A stretch of 64,000 nucleotides of DNA. It comes from Molossus alvarezi (Eukaryota; Chordata; Mammalia; Chiroptera; Molossidae). Shown in pieces: positions 1 to 11,247 of this stretch. The stretch covers positions 28,027,501-28,091,500 of the forward strand of contig CM073887.1 in assembly GCA_037176705.1 (NCBI GenBank), given 5' to 3'. How positions within the stretch are numbered: position 1 is the first letter of the stretch; each line of letters opens with the position of its first letter. The notes under the pieces are model-generated. The model was not told the origin of the DNA, did not search any database, and saw only the letters and a program-made list of their open reading frames with translations. Both the position numbers and the translations under genes were made by a program.

Positions 1-65
1 TCTGCTTGATACCCGCTCCCAAAGCCAAGGCATATGTTTTGAGTTTTATGGTAGCACCTTTCTTC

Positions 66-640
66 CAGGCATTATGTTTCTGTTGTGGTTATTATTGATA
101 CATAACAAGGTATCCCAAAATTGAGTGGCTTAAAACAAACAGTAATATGCTCGTGAATTCTGTGGGTTGGATAGTCAGACAGCCTTGCTGGGCTGGGGTA
201 TAGCAATGCACAGAATTCCCTGCTGGGTGATGTCTGGGTCCACTGCTGGAAAGATTCATTCAAAGGTTGGAGACAGTAAGTCAACCATTGGAAGCTGGAA
301 TAATCTGATGGTTGTTCATTCACACTCTGGTATATGGGCATGGATTACTCCAAAGGTAAGACTGGAGCACTACTCATGGCCCTTTTGTGTCCCTCTCCTT
401 CTTCACAGACTGGCGATCTTAGTGTAGTCAGATTTCTCAAACTGTGGTTCAGGGCATCAAAAGCAAGTGTTCCAACAGTCAAGGCAAATGGTGCATCCCC
501 TTTTATGACCAAGTTTTGAAAGTAATGCAGCATGATTCTCTCTGGACTCTGTTGGTTGAAACAGTCCCAGACCACTTCATTCAAAAGGTATTGCAGACCC
601 TACCTCTTGAAGCAATCCATATCAGATAACTTGGGGGCCA
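66..640 (-). repeat. Old MaLR/MLT1-like LTR remnant
   Basis: The motif 'gagtggcttaaaacaaac' followed by an 'attctgtgggt' motif resembles the reverse complement of MaLR LTR 3' ends. The segment at 480-610 ('ttttatgacc', 'cctcttga') resembles the distal part of such LTRs. It is heavily diverged and holds several short chance open frames. Family assignment is from memory and uncertain. Confidence 0.4.
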
Positions 641-684
641 TGTTTAAAACCATCACAAATGGATACTGTTAGTATCTACATTTT

Positions 685-921
685 TTTTTTTTATCCTCAC
701 CCGAGGACACTTTTTCATTTTTTGTTCAGATAGAGTGGGAGGGAGAGAGAGAGAGATAAACATCCACGCGAAAGGGACACATCGAGTGGTTTCCACCTGC
801 ATGACCCAACCAGGGCCGGGGACAAACTGCAACCGAGGTACGTGCCCTTAGTGGGAACCCGACCCGGGTCTCTCTGGACCGCAGGCTGATGCTCTAACCG
901 CTGAGCCAAACTGGCCAAGGC
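685..921 (-). mobile_element. Ves SINE, 'cctcgggtgagga'-tailed type
   Basis: An antisense Ves SINE. It reads poly(T), then 'cctcacccgagga', a GA-rich stretch, and the tRNA-like head ending 'gctgagccaaactggcc'. A perfect 14-bp TSD, 'agtatctacatttt', lies at 671-684 and 922-935 and fixes both ends. A chance 67-codon open frame on the minus strand is part of the SINE. Confidence 0.93.
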
Positions 922-1039
922 AGTATCTACATTTTATAGTTCAGAATATTTTGGCCCAGAAATATGTGGTACTTTTTCCAAGAATACACATGTCAACCCA
1001 GGCAGTCTGACTCCAGAGGTCATGTTAAAACCACTATAT

Positions 1040-1250
1040 GCCCTGGTCTTTGTGGCTTAGTTGGTTGGGCATCGTCCTGTGCACTGAGCAGTTGCTGGTT
1101 CAATTCTCGGTCAGGGCACCCAGGTTTGGGGCTTAAACCCTGGTGGGACTCATGCAGGAGGTGGCTGATTGATGCTTCACTCTCACATCAATGATTCTCT
1201 CTCCCCTCCTTCTTCTCTCTCTAAAAATAAAATCAATAAAAAAATTTTTT
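1040..1250 (+). mobile_element. Ves SINE, 'aatcaataaa'-tailed type
   Basis: A sense SINE with a tRNA-like head ('gtggcttagttggttgggcatcg', B-box-like 'ggttcaattc'), a CT-rich stretch and the tail 'aaaatcaataaaaaaa'. The TSD is imperfect: 'aaaccactatat' at 1028-1039 against 'aaactactacat' at 1251-1262, with two mismatches, suggesting an older insertion. Confidence 0.9.
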
Positions 1251-1539
1251 AAACTACTACATTGTCTTGCTTCTTCCCACTGTGCAATACAGAAGGTGTG
1301 TTTTAGCATCTATACCTTCTAGAGGAAAACTCACTTTCATTAAAAATTGTTCATATATTCAACAAACTTTTAGTATTGCCAACAGTAGCCAAACACTGAT
1401 CTGGGCACTAAGGATACAGTGGTGAAAAAGAGATGACATTAGCTCTTTCAATATAGCATAAAATCTAGTTTCTTGGTATCTTTCTCAGAACACTTATATT
1501 TATTTGTTGCAATAGATCCTTGTCATTTTTTTAATGTGA

Positions 1540-2275
1540 AAATTTATTTTTGCTAGGGGGTTCACTGTATGTGGCTATGGTGGATTAATCACAGTAATGG
1601 CTCCTATTTATTTTTGTCTCCCTGTGTTCAGGGCTTTTAGTAGTATCTCCCAACAGTGTTCCTGGATTTGGCTATGTGACCTTTTGTTGGTTAAGGGGTA
1701 GGGGGGAGGTAGGAAAAACTATGCAAGTAGGACCTTTATTTTGTTTTTGTTTTTATTGATTTTTTTTTTTTCAGAGAGAGAGATAGAAACATCTGTGTGA
1801 GAAAGAAATATCTATCAGCTGCCTCTCACACGCCCCATACCAGGGAGAGAGCCTGCAATCTGGGCATGAGCTCCAATCAGGAATTGAACCGGGACCTCTC
1901 AGTCCATGGGATGGCGCTCAATCCACTGAACCACACTAACTGGGCACAAGCTGAACCTTTAAAAATACGTGTGCATTAGCATTTGCCCTCTTGCTTTTCG
2001 TGCAAAGTGGTTAAAGCCAAAGTAGTTTGGAAGATGAGAGAAATGTAGCCCAGTTTCCCCCATTGCCCATAGCCACCTGATCGTCACTAGATGTGCAAGT
2101 GAGGCTGTCAAAGAACAACCGGTCCCCAGCTGACTGCAGAGGTATGGACACGCCTAGTTGAGGTTATCTGAGCCGAATCCAGGTCTAAATAACAACTTCA
2201 TGGAATTATGAGCTCAATAAATGGGTGTTGCTTTAAATTTTGCGGTTGTTATGCAGCCATAGAAAACTGATACAG
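1540..2275 (+). repeat. Ancient LTR-like remnant split by a SINE
   Basis: The right end ('gagctcaataaatgggtgttgc' spread to 'gaaaactgatacag') resembles the 3' end of an old mammalian LTR, and the left part ('ggctatgtgaccttttgttgg') resembles its 5' part. The Ves SINE at 1741-1953 separates the halves. The family is not identified. Confidence 0.35.
1741..1953 (-). mobile_element. Ves SINE
   Basis: An antisense SINE with 'tttttattgatttttt', a GA stretch, 'aggaattgaaccgggacctct' and the head end 'ccactgaaccacactaactggg'. A weak TSD is seen as 'gaccttta' just left and 'aaccttta' just right. It sits inside the older LTR-like remnant at 1540-2275. Confidence 0.88.
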
Positions 2276-3259
2276 TGGTCTTTAAAATAATGCTCATGTT
2301 TTCTGTTCTAGAGACTTCACATTTGTTGAATTTGTACAGCTTGTTCTGATAGTCTCTGAAGAGGTTAAATTCAGATTTTATGCTTGTCACACTATTTTTT
2401 GAAGGATATGACAATCTATTTTAATACCACATTTACATATAGAAATCATTTTTTCCCTTGCTAGATTGGTTAATTTCAGCTGCTGAATTAACTTTACAAC
2501 CATAACAATTACACTGATAGTGACTAATTCTGATTCTTCTAAATGAAGCTCCTTAGATTCCTATACCTAATAGAGCTCTTAAAAGATATATTTAAGACTT
2601 TTTCTTAGTCCAAATATATCTTATAATATAAATAAATCTAATATGTAAAAGTAGAGGTACTTGAATTTTAAAAAATTCCAAATACACACTACAAAACCCT
2701 TCTGACAGGGCTCTCTCGTTTGGCTAATTTATATTTCACTCCTTTTCTATTTTGAATGACAATGTAAAAGATACAAGTACTTCTTAAAAATGTAATATTG
2801 TGTTGGGAAGGCTCAATTTAGACAATTTCTTAAGAGATTGAGCCTTTTCGTCTAGCCCCTAGACCTTTAAATACCGTAGCTGTCCAACATATCATACCAT
2901 GGAAAACATTCTTTAAAAATACATGGGCAAAGGGCAAAGACTGTTTTAAGTCTTCCCTCGGCCCACTCAATCTTTCCCTGGCTTTCTTACTTGTTCCTTT
3001 AGTCTCAGTGTCTTGGGCTCTGCCCGAGCGCAGCCTCCATGCTTCCTTACCCACACAGTTTACCCCACTTCTATAGTGTGCCCACCTCGATACCTGCCCC
3101 TTTTCACCGGCAAACATTCCTAGGGTTACTGCCATTTATAGTTCCTTACAGAAACACAGTCCCCTCTCTAGCTTTGGTTCTGTGGAAACTTCAATAACAG
3201 GGCTAATCTTGGCAAATCTAAGATGCTAAACTTGAACTAGTCTACCTGTAAAACACGAT
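2276..3259. other. Anonymous AT-rich DNA, no gene seen
   Basis: No repeat family, exon or RNA gene was recognised. A more GC-rich patch at 2,930-3,180 holds a 101-codon minus-strand open frame with no recognisable domain and no supporting splice or start context. I do not call it a gene. Confidence 0.5.
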
Positions 3260-3635
3260 GTAATACGACTTTGTCTGGGCTTTCTCTGGCCAGTAACCAT
3301 GGACTCTCCCTCCCTCTGGGGCACATGAAGCTCATTTCTGCCCCAGGAACTGGAATTTGCTGTTCCCTTCACCTGTCTTCCACCCAACCCTTCACGTGTT
3401 TGGCGCTACCCATCTGTCTGAATGTGTCTTAAATGCACTGCAACACCCTGTCCCACCTTCCCTCCCACTTCTTGGCTTTATTTGTTTGACATTGCCTACT
3501 CTGTCTACTCCTACTTGAAAATAAGGAACATATTTATGAGAAGTGTTTTGTCTCCTTCCTGAGTTATAAACACAGTGCCCAGGGCAGTGTTGGCACATTG
3601 CAGCCTCACAGTAAATATTTGCAGGATGAAGAAAC
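3260..3635 (+). repeat. L2 LINE 3'-end remnant
   Basis: A pyrimidine-rich 'cctgtcccaccttccctccc' region is followed by 'cagtgcccagggcagtgttgg' and 'agtaaatatttgcaggatgaa'. This order matches the diverged 3' end of L2 (terminal 'aataaatatttgttgaatgaa'). Confidence 0.5.
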
Positions 3636-4904
3636 AGTATTTAGAATAGTGAGATAAAAGTCTCACTCTAGTTTGTACTGTTCAGAATTTGCCAGTGGCA
3701 TTATGTTTAGGTCCAATTAGTGCCTTTTAAGAGCACCACAGACAATCCAAAGCATTCTAAGGAATACACAACCCACGTAGGCGAAAAGGCTTGAAACAAT
3801 TTTTCTACAAAAATCTGTTTCAGGACCATATGCACACAAATCTTAGAGAATAAATATTGTGCATACAATTATAAGTTTGAAAGCATTTGGGAGACTTGAA
3901 CTAGGGGAAAGGAATTAAATATGTTCTCTGTATCATTGGAATGCCTACACCAGACTTAAAAGAACACTGAAGGTCAGAGTCTGATGAGAACTTGGATTAA
4001 AAATAACCACACTCCTCCTCTTTTTCAGATAAAGGAAAATAAGCCCTAGGTGTTTATAACAAAATTTGCTCCAAGATGTTATAGATCTTGAGATGCAGAG
4101 ATAAAAAAACTAGAATCCAGGCTTCCTGACTCTCATTTTTGACGCTAGAATTTTCTTTTTTTTTTCCACTAAACATCATTGTTTTCTCAAACACTTGAAC
4201 GTGTGTGAGTCAAGTAAAACAATAGTAAGTCAATAAAACATTTCAAGATCGCAGTGCTCTTGTCCATGCATTTGTTCATTCATTCATTCATTCTATTCAA
4301 CAACAATTTATGGAATGCTTATCTTTCAGCGTTCAAGCAGTTAGGGATAGAGTGTTACATAGATGAGTTCCTGGTCCTCACAGAGTTTACATCCTATCAT
4401 GTGGTGGAAGAGGAATTTGACTAAGTATGATCACTGAGGTCTGAATTAATCTTGTAGGGATGTAAAATTTTTGCCCTGAATATAAGAACTTTTTAATATT
4501 GAGAAATGAGAATTTTGAGCTGAAAACAAAAGAGTCCCTCGGTCACTGAGGTATTCGAGTGGACAGAGAGGATTTAGAGGGAATATCCTAGAAGGGATTT
4601 AATATCCAAATGGGGAGAAAAAATCTACGGTCTACTTTGCTCCATTTTGAAGCATGCCCAGATGCATGATTAATGTGTTACAATGGCATTAATGGACGAG
4701 TCAGCGCAGTTTCCTGGTGGCCTGATTGACCTCAAAGCCTCTATAACCCATGTGAAAACAGGATAATTAACGATTCTTCACTCAGATTTTTTGATATAGA
4801 CCTGGAGCATCACTGATTCCCTGTAATCAATCAGATTATTTTCAAGACAGTAAAAAATAGAGATTCAAAACATATTATAACTTTACAAACTAGGAGACAT
4901 GTCC
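3636..4904. other. Anonymous DNA with an L2-like scrap
   Basis: Mostly unassigned. The piece at 4265-4400 ('ttcattcattcattc', then 'tggtcctcacagagtttacat') resembles L2 in antisense. Nothing else recognisable was found. Confidence 0.4.
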
Positions 4905-4920
4905 CCAAACAGGTATTTTT

Positions 4921-4988
4921 TTTTTCTATCCTCACCTGAGGACATTTTTTTTTGCATTTATCTTCAGACAGAGTGGGAGGGAGGCGGG

Positions 4989-5026
<38 letters not shown>

Positions 5027-5188
5027 TCGATGTGAATAAGACACATCGACTGGTCACCACCCCACACAACCGCAACCAGGGCCGGGACAAACTGCAACCA
5101 AAGTACAAGCCCTTAGTGGGAACTGAACCTGGGACTCTCTGGTCCGCAGGCCCACACTCTAACTGCTGAGCCAAACTGGCTAGGGTAT
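4921..5188 (-). mobile_element. Ves SINE, 'cctcgggtgagga'-tailed type
   Basis: An antisense SINE with 'ctatcctcacctgagga', an uninterrupted (GA)n run of about 30 bp near 4993-5021, and the head end 'ctgagccaaactggctaggg'. The TSD is 16 bp with one mismatch: 'ccaaacaggtattttt' at 4905-4920 and 'ccaaacaagtattttt' at 5189-5204. Confidence 0.93.
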
Positions 5189-5634
5189 CCAAACAAGTAT
5201 TTTTTCACAACCAACCATTTGCCTAACACCATGACAAGATATTGTGAACATGCCATGAGAGGGATTAAGTTTGGGTCTTGGATTAGAGGCTCTGTCTGTT
5301 TTAGGTCCCCAGGTCCTTGGAATATGTGAAATGTACTGAGCCCCTGCTTTGTTCTATGGATCTGCCTTCCTCCATGCCATGTGTCACTTTGGAAAAAATG
5401 TGTCATTGAGTATAAATTTATTGTTTTAAAAAAAATAGTGGTTGTACATGTCAAATTATTGTGAAGTTGGGTTTGTTGTCATTATCCTTACTCTTCCCCC
5501 AAGTATGTGTTAGGAGCTGAAACATTTTAGTACGTTGAACAGTATCGTTTCCTCTACCATTTTATATTTTCACTCTATCTCCATATTTTTGTTGAGTGAT
5601 AAATACATTAATTAAAAATAAAATACATTGATAA

Positions 5635-5880
5635 GCCCTGGCCGGTTTGGCCCAGCAGTTAGAGTGTTGGCCTGAGGTCCAGAGTGATCCAGGTTTGGTT
5701 CGCGCTAAGGGCACGTGCTTTGGCTGCAGTTTGTCCCAGCCCTGGTTGGGTTGTGCGGGAGGCAGCCACTTGACATGTCCCTTTCACGTCGATGTTTCTC
5801 TCTCTCTCTTACCCTCTCTCCCTCCCATTCTATCTGAACAAAAATGGAAAAATGTCCTCGGGTGAGGATTAGAAAAAAAA
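5635..5880 (+). mobile_element. Ves SINE, 'cctcgggtgagga'-tailed type
   Basis: A sense SINE from 'gccctggccggtttggccc' to 'gtcctcgggtgaggatt' and an A-rich tail. Its tail runs directly into the (TAGA)n microsatellite. The head carries the B-box-like 'ggtttggttcgcg'. No clear TSD is readable because the microsatellite has grown at the 3' junction. Confidence 0.92.
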
Positions 5881-5897
5881 TAGATAGATAGATAGAT

Positions 5898-5936
<39 letters not shown>
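5881..5936 (+). repeat. (TAGA)n microsatellite on a SINE tail
   Basis: About 14 tetranucleotide units with one 'gat' interruption near 5896, immediately 3' of the A-tail of the preceding Ves SINE. It is likely polymorphic. Confidence 0.97.
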
Positions 5937-7751
5937 TGCATTAAGTTTAAGAAAAATTGGATCCTAGAAACATGTGGCATGGAGCATATATTTCTATTTC
6001 GTGTCATTTGTTTTCATCTTTTGCTCTTCCAGATGGATTACAACATATGCCACTTTGATCACTAAAGATAAATAATGGAAGGATGAACTTTCAGTCTGAG
6101 CAAAACCATTTTAACTTTTACATTACATCTAATCTAGTTTTCTGTAAAAGCAGAGTAGGTTAAATTAAATATTTCTCTTGTCTTGTCATGTACCTACTTT
6201 ACAGTCAAAAATCAGTTCCCCAAGAATCATTCTTTCTTCCCTAAAAATCTATCACCACTCTGACAGAGATCTTTTGGAACAAATTTTAAAGCGTCCTCAT
6301 TTCAGCACAGAATTTGCTCTTACTTGTAGAAAATGCCAAAGGAAACATCGAATTTCATGATGCTTCTCTTACATTTAATTATTTGCAGTGATGCCCTCAG
6401 ATGTGGAGCTTAGCGCAATATACGAACAAGCAAATAGTTTACCAGATGTGCATCCGAAGAGGAGAAATGCGATCCCTGTTCCTCTCACTGTGTGAGCTCC
6501 ACTTTTCTCTTAGGAATGCCTTCCCATTCTCTTCTTGTCAAGTCCTCAGAGAAGAGGTGATGGCACAGCAGGGCACCTGCCCAACCTGCCCCCCGGGTCT
6601 CTGCTGGGAATAAAAACCTCCCAGCCGTGTGCCTGTGGCTAGCTGCAATGCCTAGTTGCTTCTCCATTGTGAGTACCAAAATCCAGGCTCTTCTAGGACC
6701 TCTGAGTCCTACAGACCAAGCCCTGCCACAGCACCGTTTTTCTCTCTACTTTGTACAGGCCAGGGGGAGGAATTAAACTTAGTCCTCCTAATTAATTCAC
6801 AGTGCTGTTCTCAGTGAATTTGGATTAACAGTTCTTGAGCTAGGAAACCTAAGAAGAATCTAGGATGTCTTTTATTTATTTATTTGTTTGTTTGTTTTTT
6901 GTGGCCTTCATTTTCCAGGTCTGATTTTCATTTCAGTGCTGTTTGTCGCGTGAGGGGCAGTTGGAAGAGAAGAGGCGCTGAGTGAGAGAGGAGACGATTG
7001 CCAATATTAGGGTTTGGGTGTCAGCATCCACAATCTCGGGCTTCTCTTAAGTTCAGATAGTACAGTATAGTGTGCCCAAGTGGGAAGGAAGCTCCAGAAA
7101 TGTAGGAGAGCAGAAGGCGACTATTCAGGGCTTGGCATCGAGTGCAAGCACAGCAGTTGCTGGCCAGGTGTGATGGTGTTTTGACGACTGCTCTTTGTAT
7201 TCATTCAATGCTATAAATATTATTTAATAACAGAAATACATGGAACATGATTGACATTTCGCTGCATTTTAGAGAGAAACGTAATACATCGTCGCAATTG
7301 TCTTTGCAATAATTGGTAAAACATGTTCCCAAATGCTGACTTTGGAAATTGCCCAGGTAGAAATTTAAATTTTCCTCTTACTTGATTTATTTTTGTCCTG
7401 TTTACATAACAGGGGTGTCTTTAAGTGAATGTTAAAAATGCCGTCCAAAAAAACAAAACAAAATAAGACTTTAATTTTTTCCTGGGCACATAAGAAACAG
7501 GCACATAAGGTACGGTAGAGAAGGCCCAAGAGGCTATTTGCAAATAAAGGAAGTGCATGAAGATGGACACAGGGAGTTTTGAATGTGATGCTGTGATTAG
7601 TAAATACTTGCAGCAAACAAATATTTACAACAGCCAATACTTGTTCCTGGGATAAATGACATTTCCAACCATGCAAGGGAAACTCTTATGAATGCTTCAT
7701 GGGTATTCTATCAAGGAGAAACTTACTCTGAGACCTGTCCAGGAATGACCA
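5937..7751. other. Anonymous DNA, no gene seen
   Basis: No exon or repeat family was recognised. A GC-richer patch at 6,530-6,770 contains 'aataaaaacctccc', which could be a fossil LTR or poly(A) region. A (TTTA)/(TTTG) simple stretch lies at 6,870-6,900. Confidence 0.4.
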
Positions 7752-8258
7752 CTATGATGGTTAATTTTATGTGTCAAATTGGAGGATGTCTTTGAATAAG
7801 ATGAACATTTAAATTAGTAAAGAAATTGCTTTTTATAATGCAGGTGGACCTCATTCAATCAGTTGAAGGCCGGAACAAAGCAAAAAGACTGAAATTGATC
7901 AAGGGATCAAATTGATCAGTCCAATAGACTGATTTGAGCTTCATCTGTCCCAGCAGCTCTCTTGGATGCTGCCCAATGTACCCTCTGCAATGCCCTTCCC
8001 AGCCTCCATAGAGGACACAAGCCAATTCCTTAAAATAAATCTTTTCATATATACGGGTGGGGCAAAACTCGGTTTACAGTTGTGAATACGTGCAACAGCC
8101 CTTAATATTGTGTTATTATTTATTAATTATTTCATTATTTTCCATACAAACAACTGTAAACATACTTTTGTCCCACCATGTGTATATTTGCACTGTATAT
8201 AAACATGATATATATATATATCCATCCCATGTTTCTCTGGAGAACCCTGGCTAATACA
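7752..8258 (+). repeat. MLT2B-type ERVL solitary LTR
   Basis: The start 'tgatggttaattttatgtgtc' (spaced), the internal 'tcattcaatcagttgaaggcc' and the end 'tttctctggagaaccctggc' plus 'taataca' match the MLT2B LTR of the ERVL class. The LTR is interrupted by the mariner-like MITE at 8054-8182. It is non-coding, and no internal viral region is adjacent. Confidence 0.82.
8054..8182. mobile_element. Mariner-like MITE inserted in the LTR
   Basis: Terminal inverted repeats of about 28 bp can be seen: 'ggtggggcaaaactcggttt' then 'acagttgt' on the left, and the complement of 'acaactgtaaacatactttt' then 'gtcccacc' on the right. TA dinucleotides flank the element (8052-8053 and 8183-8184), as in Tc1/mariner insertions. 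At about 129 bp it can encode no transposase. Confidence 0.85.
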
Positions 8259-8491
8259 ACTGCCAACGGCCTTTGAAAGTTTCTCTCTGTTGGCACTAGC
8301 TGAGAGAAGCAACAGAGGCCTAGGAAACCAGCTGGGTGATCAGGCAGAAAGTGAGAGAGCAGGAAAAACATTGACAGCTGTGAATTGAAACACTGCTCTT
8401 GTAATGGTTTTTTAGAGGGGGCTAGTTATGAAAATTTCAAAAGGGATTTGTCTTTCTTCAAACATGTCTTCACAGTTAAAAATAAATGGAC

Positions 8492-8722
8492 AACCCGGCT
8501 GATGTGGCTCAGTGGTTGAGCATAGAGCCATGCACCAAGAGGTCGCCAGTTCGATTTCCCGTCAGGGCACATGCTCAGGTTGTGGGCCCGCTCCTCAGTG
8601 GGGGGCATGCAGGAGGTGGCCAATCGATGTTCTCTCTCATCCATGTTTTTATCTCTCTCTCCCTCTCCTATCCTCTCTCTCTAAAATCAATAAAGAAAAA
8701 AGATTAAAATAAATAAATAAGT
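8492..8722 (+). mobile_element. Ves SINE, 'aatcaataaa'-tailed type
   Basis: A sense SINE with 'ccggctgatgtggctcagtgg', the B-box-like 'agttcgatttcc', a CT stretch and 'aaaatcaataaag' followed by (AAAT)n. TSD 'aaataaatggac' at 8480-8491 against 'aaagaaatggac' at 8723-8734. Short open frames on both strands are part of the SINE. Confidence 0.95.
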
Positions 8723-8809
8723 AAAGAAATGGACCACAAGGAGTGCAGTAGCATAGTGAAATTAAGAATTGACTACTGATCACTTATTTCCCCTTTCCTT
8801 CATTCTCAT

Positions 8810-9260
8810 TGCTTATTGCTCCTGACTGATCTTTATCAAGAGCCGTGCTTGATTCTGTTTACTTAGTAAAAGATAATCTGACCGTCTTACTCTTCTGCTT
8901 AAGTGACTCTGGTCACTTTCCATTGCCTTACAGAAATTAAATGTTCTTGTCATGGCTGATTCCAAAAGACATTTCTCTTTCCAGGTCTCACTAGGGTCCT
9001 TTCACTCTGATTGATGTTGGACTTATTGACCAACTCATCACTGCCTGAATAAACAATGATGCTGGTATTGTCCCCTCTCGCTTGAATGTTCTTTTCCTGT
9101 TCTTGGGGGGTTCAATTTCTAGGCCCAGCTTAAAAAGGGAACTCAACTATAAAATATTTTCCATTCCATAGAATCAGGAACATCCCCTTCTTTTAGCTTT
9201 CAGAACACTTTTTTACATGTCTGTGATCCCACCATCACCAGTTTTTAGCAGAACTTTGCT
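8810..9260 (+). repeat. L2 LINE remnant
   Basis: The order 'cactttccattgccttacag', 'cttgaatgttcttttcctg' and 'acttttttacatgtctgtg' resembles the diverged L2 3' region. The assignment is from memory. Confidence 0.4.
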
Positions 9261-9334
9261 TCATGCAAGTCTGCCTCTCCTGCTGGACTAAGGAGACAGG
9301 CCTGGTGGGAAAGTCAGCTGGGCAGATTGACAGC

Positions 9335-9490
9335 TGTGTGACACGGGGAAGTTATTTCCTCTCCAGGGCCTGGTTCCTTCTCTGGTAAACTGTGAAAATA
9401 ATAGGACTATTAGAAAAATTAGATGTTTAATTCATGAAAGTATTTAGAATGGTGCCTTGCATATAGAAAGCTCTAAAACATTAACTTCAT
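9335..9490 (+). repeat. MIR SINE
   Basis: MIR core-like order: 'tgtgacacggggaagttatt', 'ctggtaaactgtgaaaataa', 'agaatggtgccttgcatata' and 'agctctaaaacatt'. Confidence 0.65.
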
Positions 9491-10499
9491 GTAACTATTG
9501 TTTCTTAAAGAAATAGTAATAGTTATGTGCCAGGCATTATTTATTATCATCATCATCCTTACAATTCATGAGTTCACATTTATTTTTGAATGGTGAACAT
9601 ATAGCCCAGTAAATGTCTCACAGATGTTCATTATTTGTCTATCAATATAAGAATTGCTTTGGTCATTAGGTTTAAACACTGGGAAATTGGATGCTCAGTT
9701 TTCATTCCATTTATTAGGTAAAGAAATATAGCCTATGGTTATGAAAAGTGTGCTTTGCACCCTAAAGCTGTTTTCCTTAATGGTTGAGAATTTAAATAAC
9801 CCAATTAAAATGAAATAATACCTCCCATTTATGCAAAATAACTATGCTTATAAAGACAACACATTATGAAATTACACTGGAAGTACCAATTAATAAATGA
9901 CACAAGTATGCATTTTTGTCTTAGTATAATATAGCAAATGTTAGTACATTTTGATATAAATTTAACCTTTGAAATGTTAATAATCTCAACTCTTGGAAAC
10001 AAAATCAATATAACGTTGCATGAGCTATATGTATAACACTCATTGTTAGTAATAACACACAGCCTCAAATGCTAAATATATTTAAATTTTATATTTTTAT
10101 GTGATTGTGTCAAGTCAAACACCTCTCATTTTCAAGTATATGATAAATTATGCTCAAAATTATGACAATCACAAGTGAGAGTATGTCCTTTCCCATAGAG
10201 AGGTAAAATGCACATTCTTAGGTTTCAAATATAAACCTACTGGGTGGATCTACCATAATCTGCGTTACATAGGCAACTTTAGCCACAAATCATACTCGTT
10301 ATGGTTTTAAGATGCCTAAATCTGTCCATGTGGGAATGTTTGACATAGATCAACTTGGTTTAACTACACAGTATAGTCCTTTAAAGCTAACAGTGCAAAT
10401 ATAATTTCAGTGCTATTTTAGAGGTGAACATGTCAGCCATTACCAATAAAAATGTCAAATTCAGTAGGAGTGGAGCCAAGAAAGATATGGACCTGGGTT
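9491..10499. other. Anonymous AT-rich DNA
   Basis: About 70% A+T with no exon, RNA gene or confident repeat. A 79-codon minus-strand open frame at 9829-10068 is low-complexity and has no recognisable domain. Confidence 0.5.
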
Positions 10500-10988
10500 C
10501 TTAATGCAGTGCAAATCCTGGATGGGCTAAACACACTTTCCACTACATTGGAAAGACTGAGGGTTAGAGGGGAACCGTGATTCCCTGCTCCACCGCCGGG
10601 TCAAACTTGTGGATCCTGTGGACAGGAATCCCGTTGAAATGGAGTGGAGATTCACTGAGACAGGAGAGTGGTACAAGTCTCCACACAGTCCGGAAGAATT
10701 GTCCCCAAACCTAAATTTCCCAGAGCTGATGATATAGTTCCTGAAACACAGGTTGATGTACCCAAAGACACATCAGTGGAAGACACTTTAAAAGGACCTG
10801 TGTGTCCCATCTAAAGTTGTTGGAAGAAGAGGTAATGCAGGCAGTGGGGATCCAGGGGACCAGAAACACAAGAAAGCCCGTAGGTATTGAGCCTGGGGAG
10901 AGCAGCTTCTCCCTCTTATCTTAGCCTTGAAGTCTAGAGCTACCTCTTCAGATGCAAAGAGCCATGAATCCAAAAATAAAAATAAAAA
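10500..10988 (+). pseudogene. MRPL24P: Processed pseudogene of MRPL24 (mitochondrial ribosomal protein L24)
   Basis: The translation tracks the C-terminal half of mammalian MRPL24, a large-subunit mitochondrial ribosomal protein. Visible pieces are LLHRRVKLVDP (about 10585-10617), [13 protein letters not shown] (to 10668), [15 protein letters not shown] then DTSVEDTLK (10686-10793), and [16 protein letters not shown] (10808-10853). These fall in shifting frames. Single-base deletions lie near 10669 and 10794, another near the end, and a deletion of about a dozen bases lies before 10585. The stop TGA (10888-10890) is followed by about 80 bp resembling the parent 3' UTR, then an A-rich tail at 10972-10988. 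The contiguous coding match across normal exon junctions and the tail indicate retrotransposition of a spliced mRNA. The 5' end is truncated, its exact start is unclear and no TSD was resolved. It cannot make a functional protein. Parent identity is recognised from memory. Confidence 0.85.
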
Positions 10989-11036
10989 TTTTAATTAAAT
11001 TTTAACCTTACAACAATTATTTTTGACACCTTTTTG

Positions 11037-11247
11037 TGGTTTTTGTTTGTTTTTTTAAAACATATTTGTATGAATTGTTTTAGAGAGAGAAATAGAAACG
11101 TAGATCTGAAAGAAACATCAATTGGCTGCCTCCTGCACGCCCGCTACTGGGGATCAAGCCCACAACTCGGGTAAGTACCCTGACCAGGAATTGAATGGGG
11201 ACCTCTTGGGACAACACTCAGTCCACTGAGCCACACTGGTCGGGTTT
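11037..11247 (-). mobile_element. Ves SINE
   Basis: An antisense SINE with 'tagagagagaaatagaaacg', 'cctcctgcacgcccgctact' and the head end 'gagccacactggtcggg'. TSD 'gacacctttttg' at 11025-11036 and 'gaaacctttttg' at 11248-11259. The poly(T) side has drifted. Confidence 0.9.

Noticed and set aside
685..921. tRNA gene from the tRNA-like head of Ves SINEs
   Set aside because: The A/B-box-like heads belong to SINEs with tails and TSDs. No complete cloverleaf with anticodon stem was found.
2830..3135. 101-codon minus-strand open frame as a possible gene
   Set aside because: No recognisable domain, no supporting splice or promoter context, and the length is within chance expectation for a 64-kb window.
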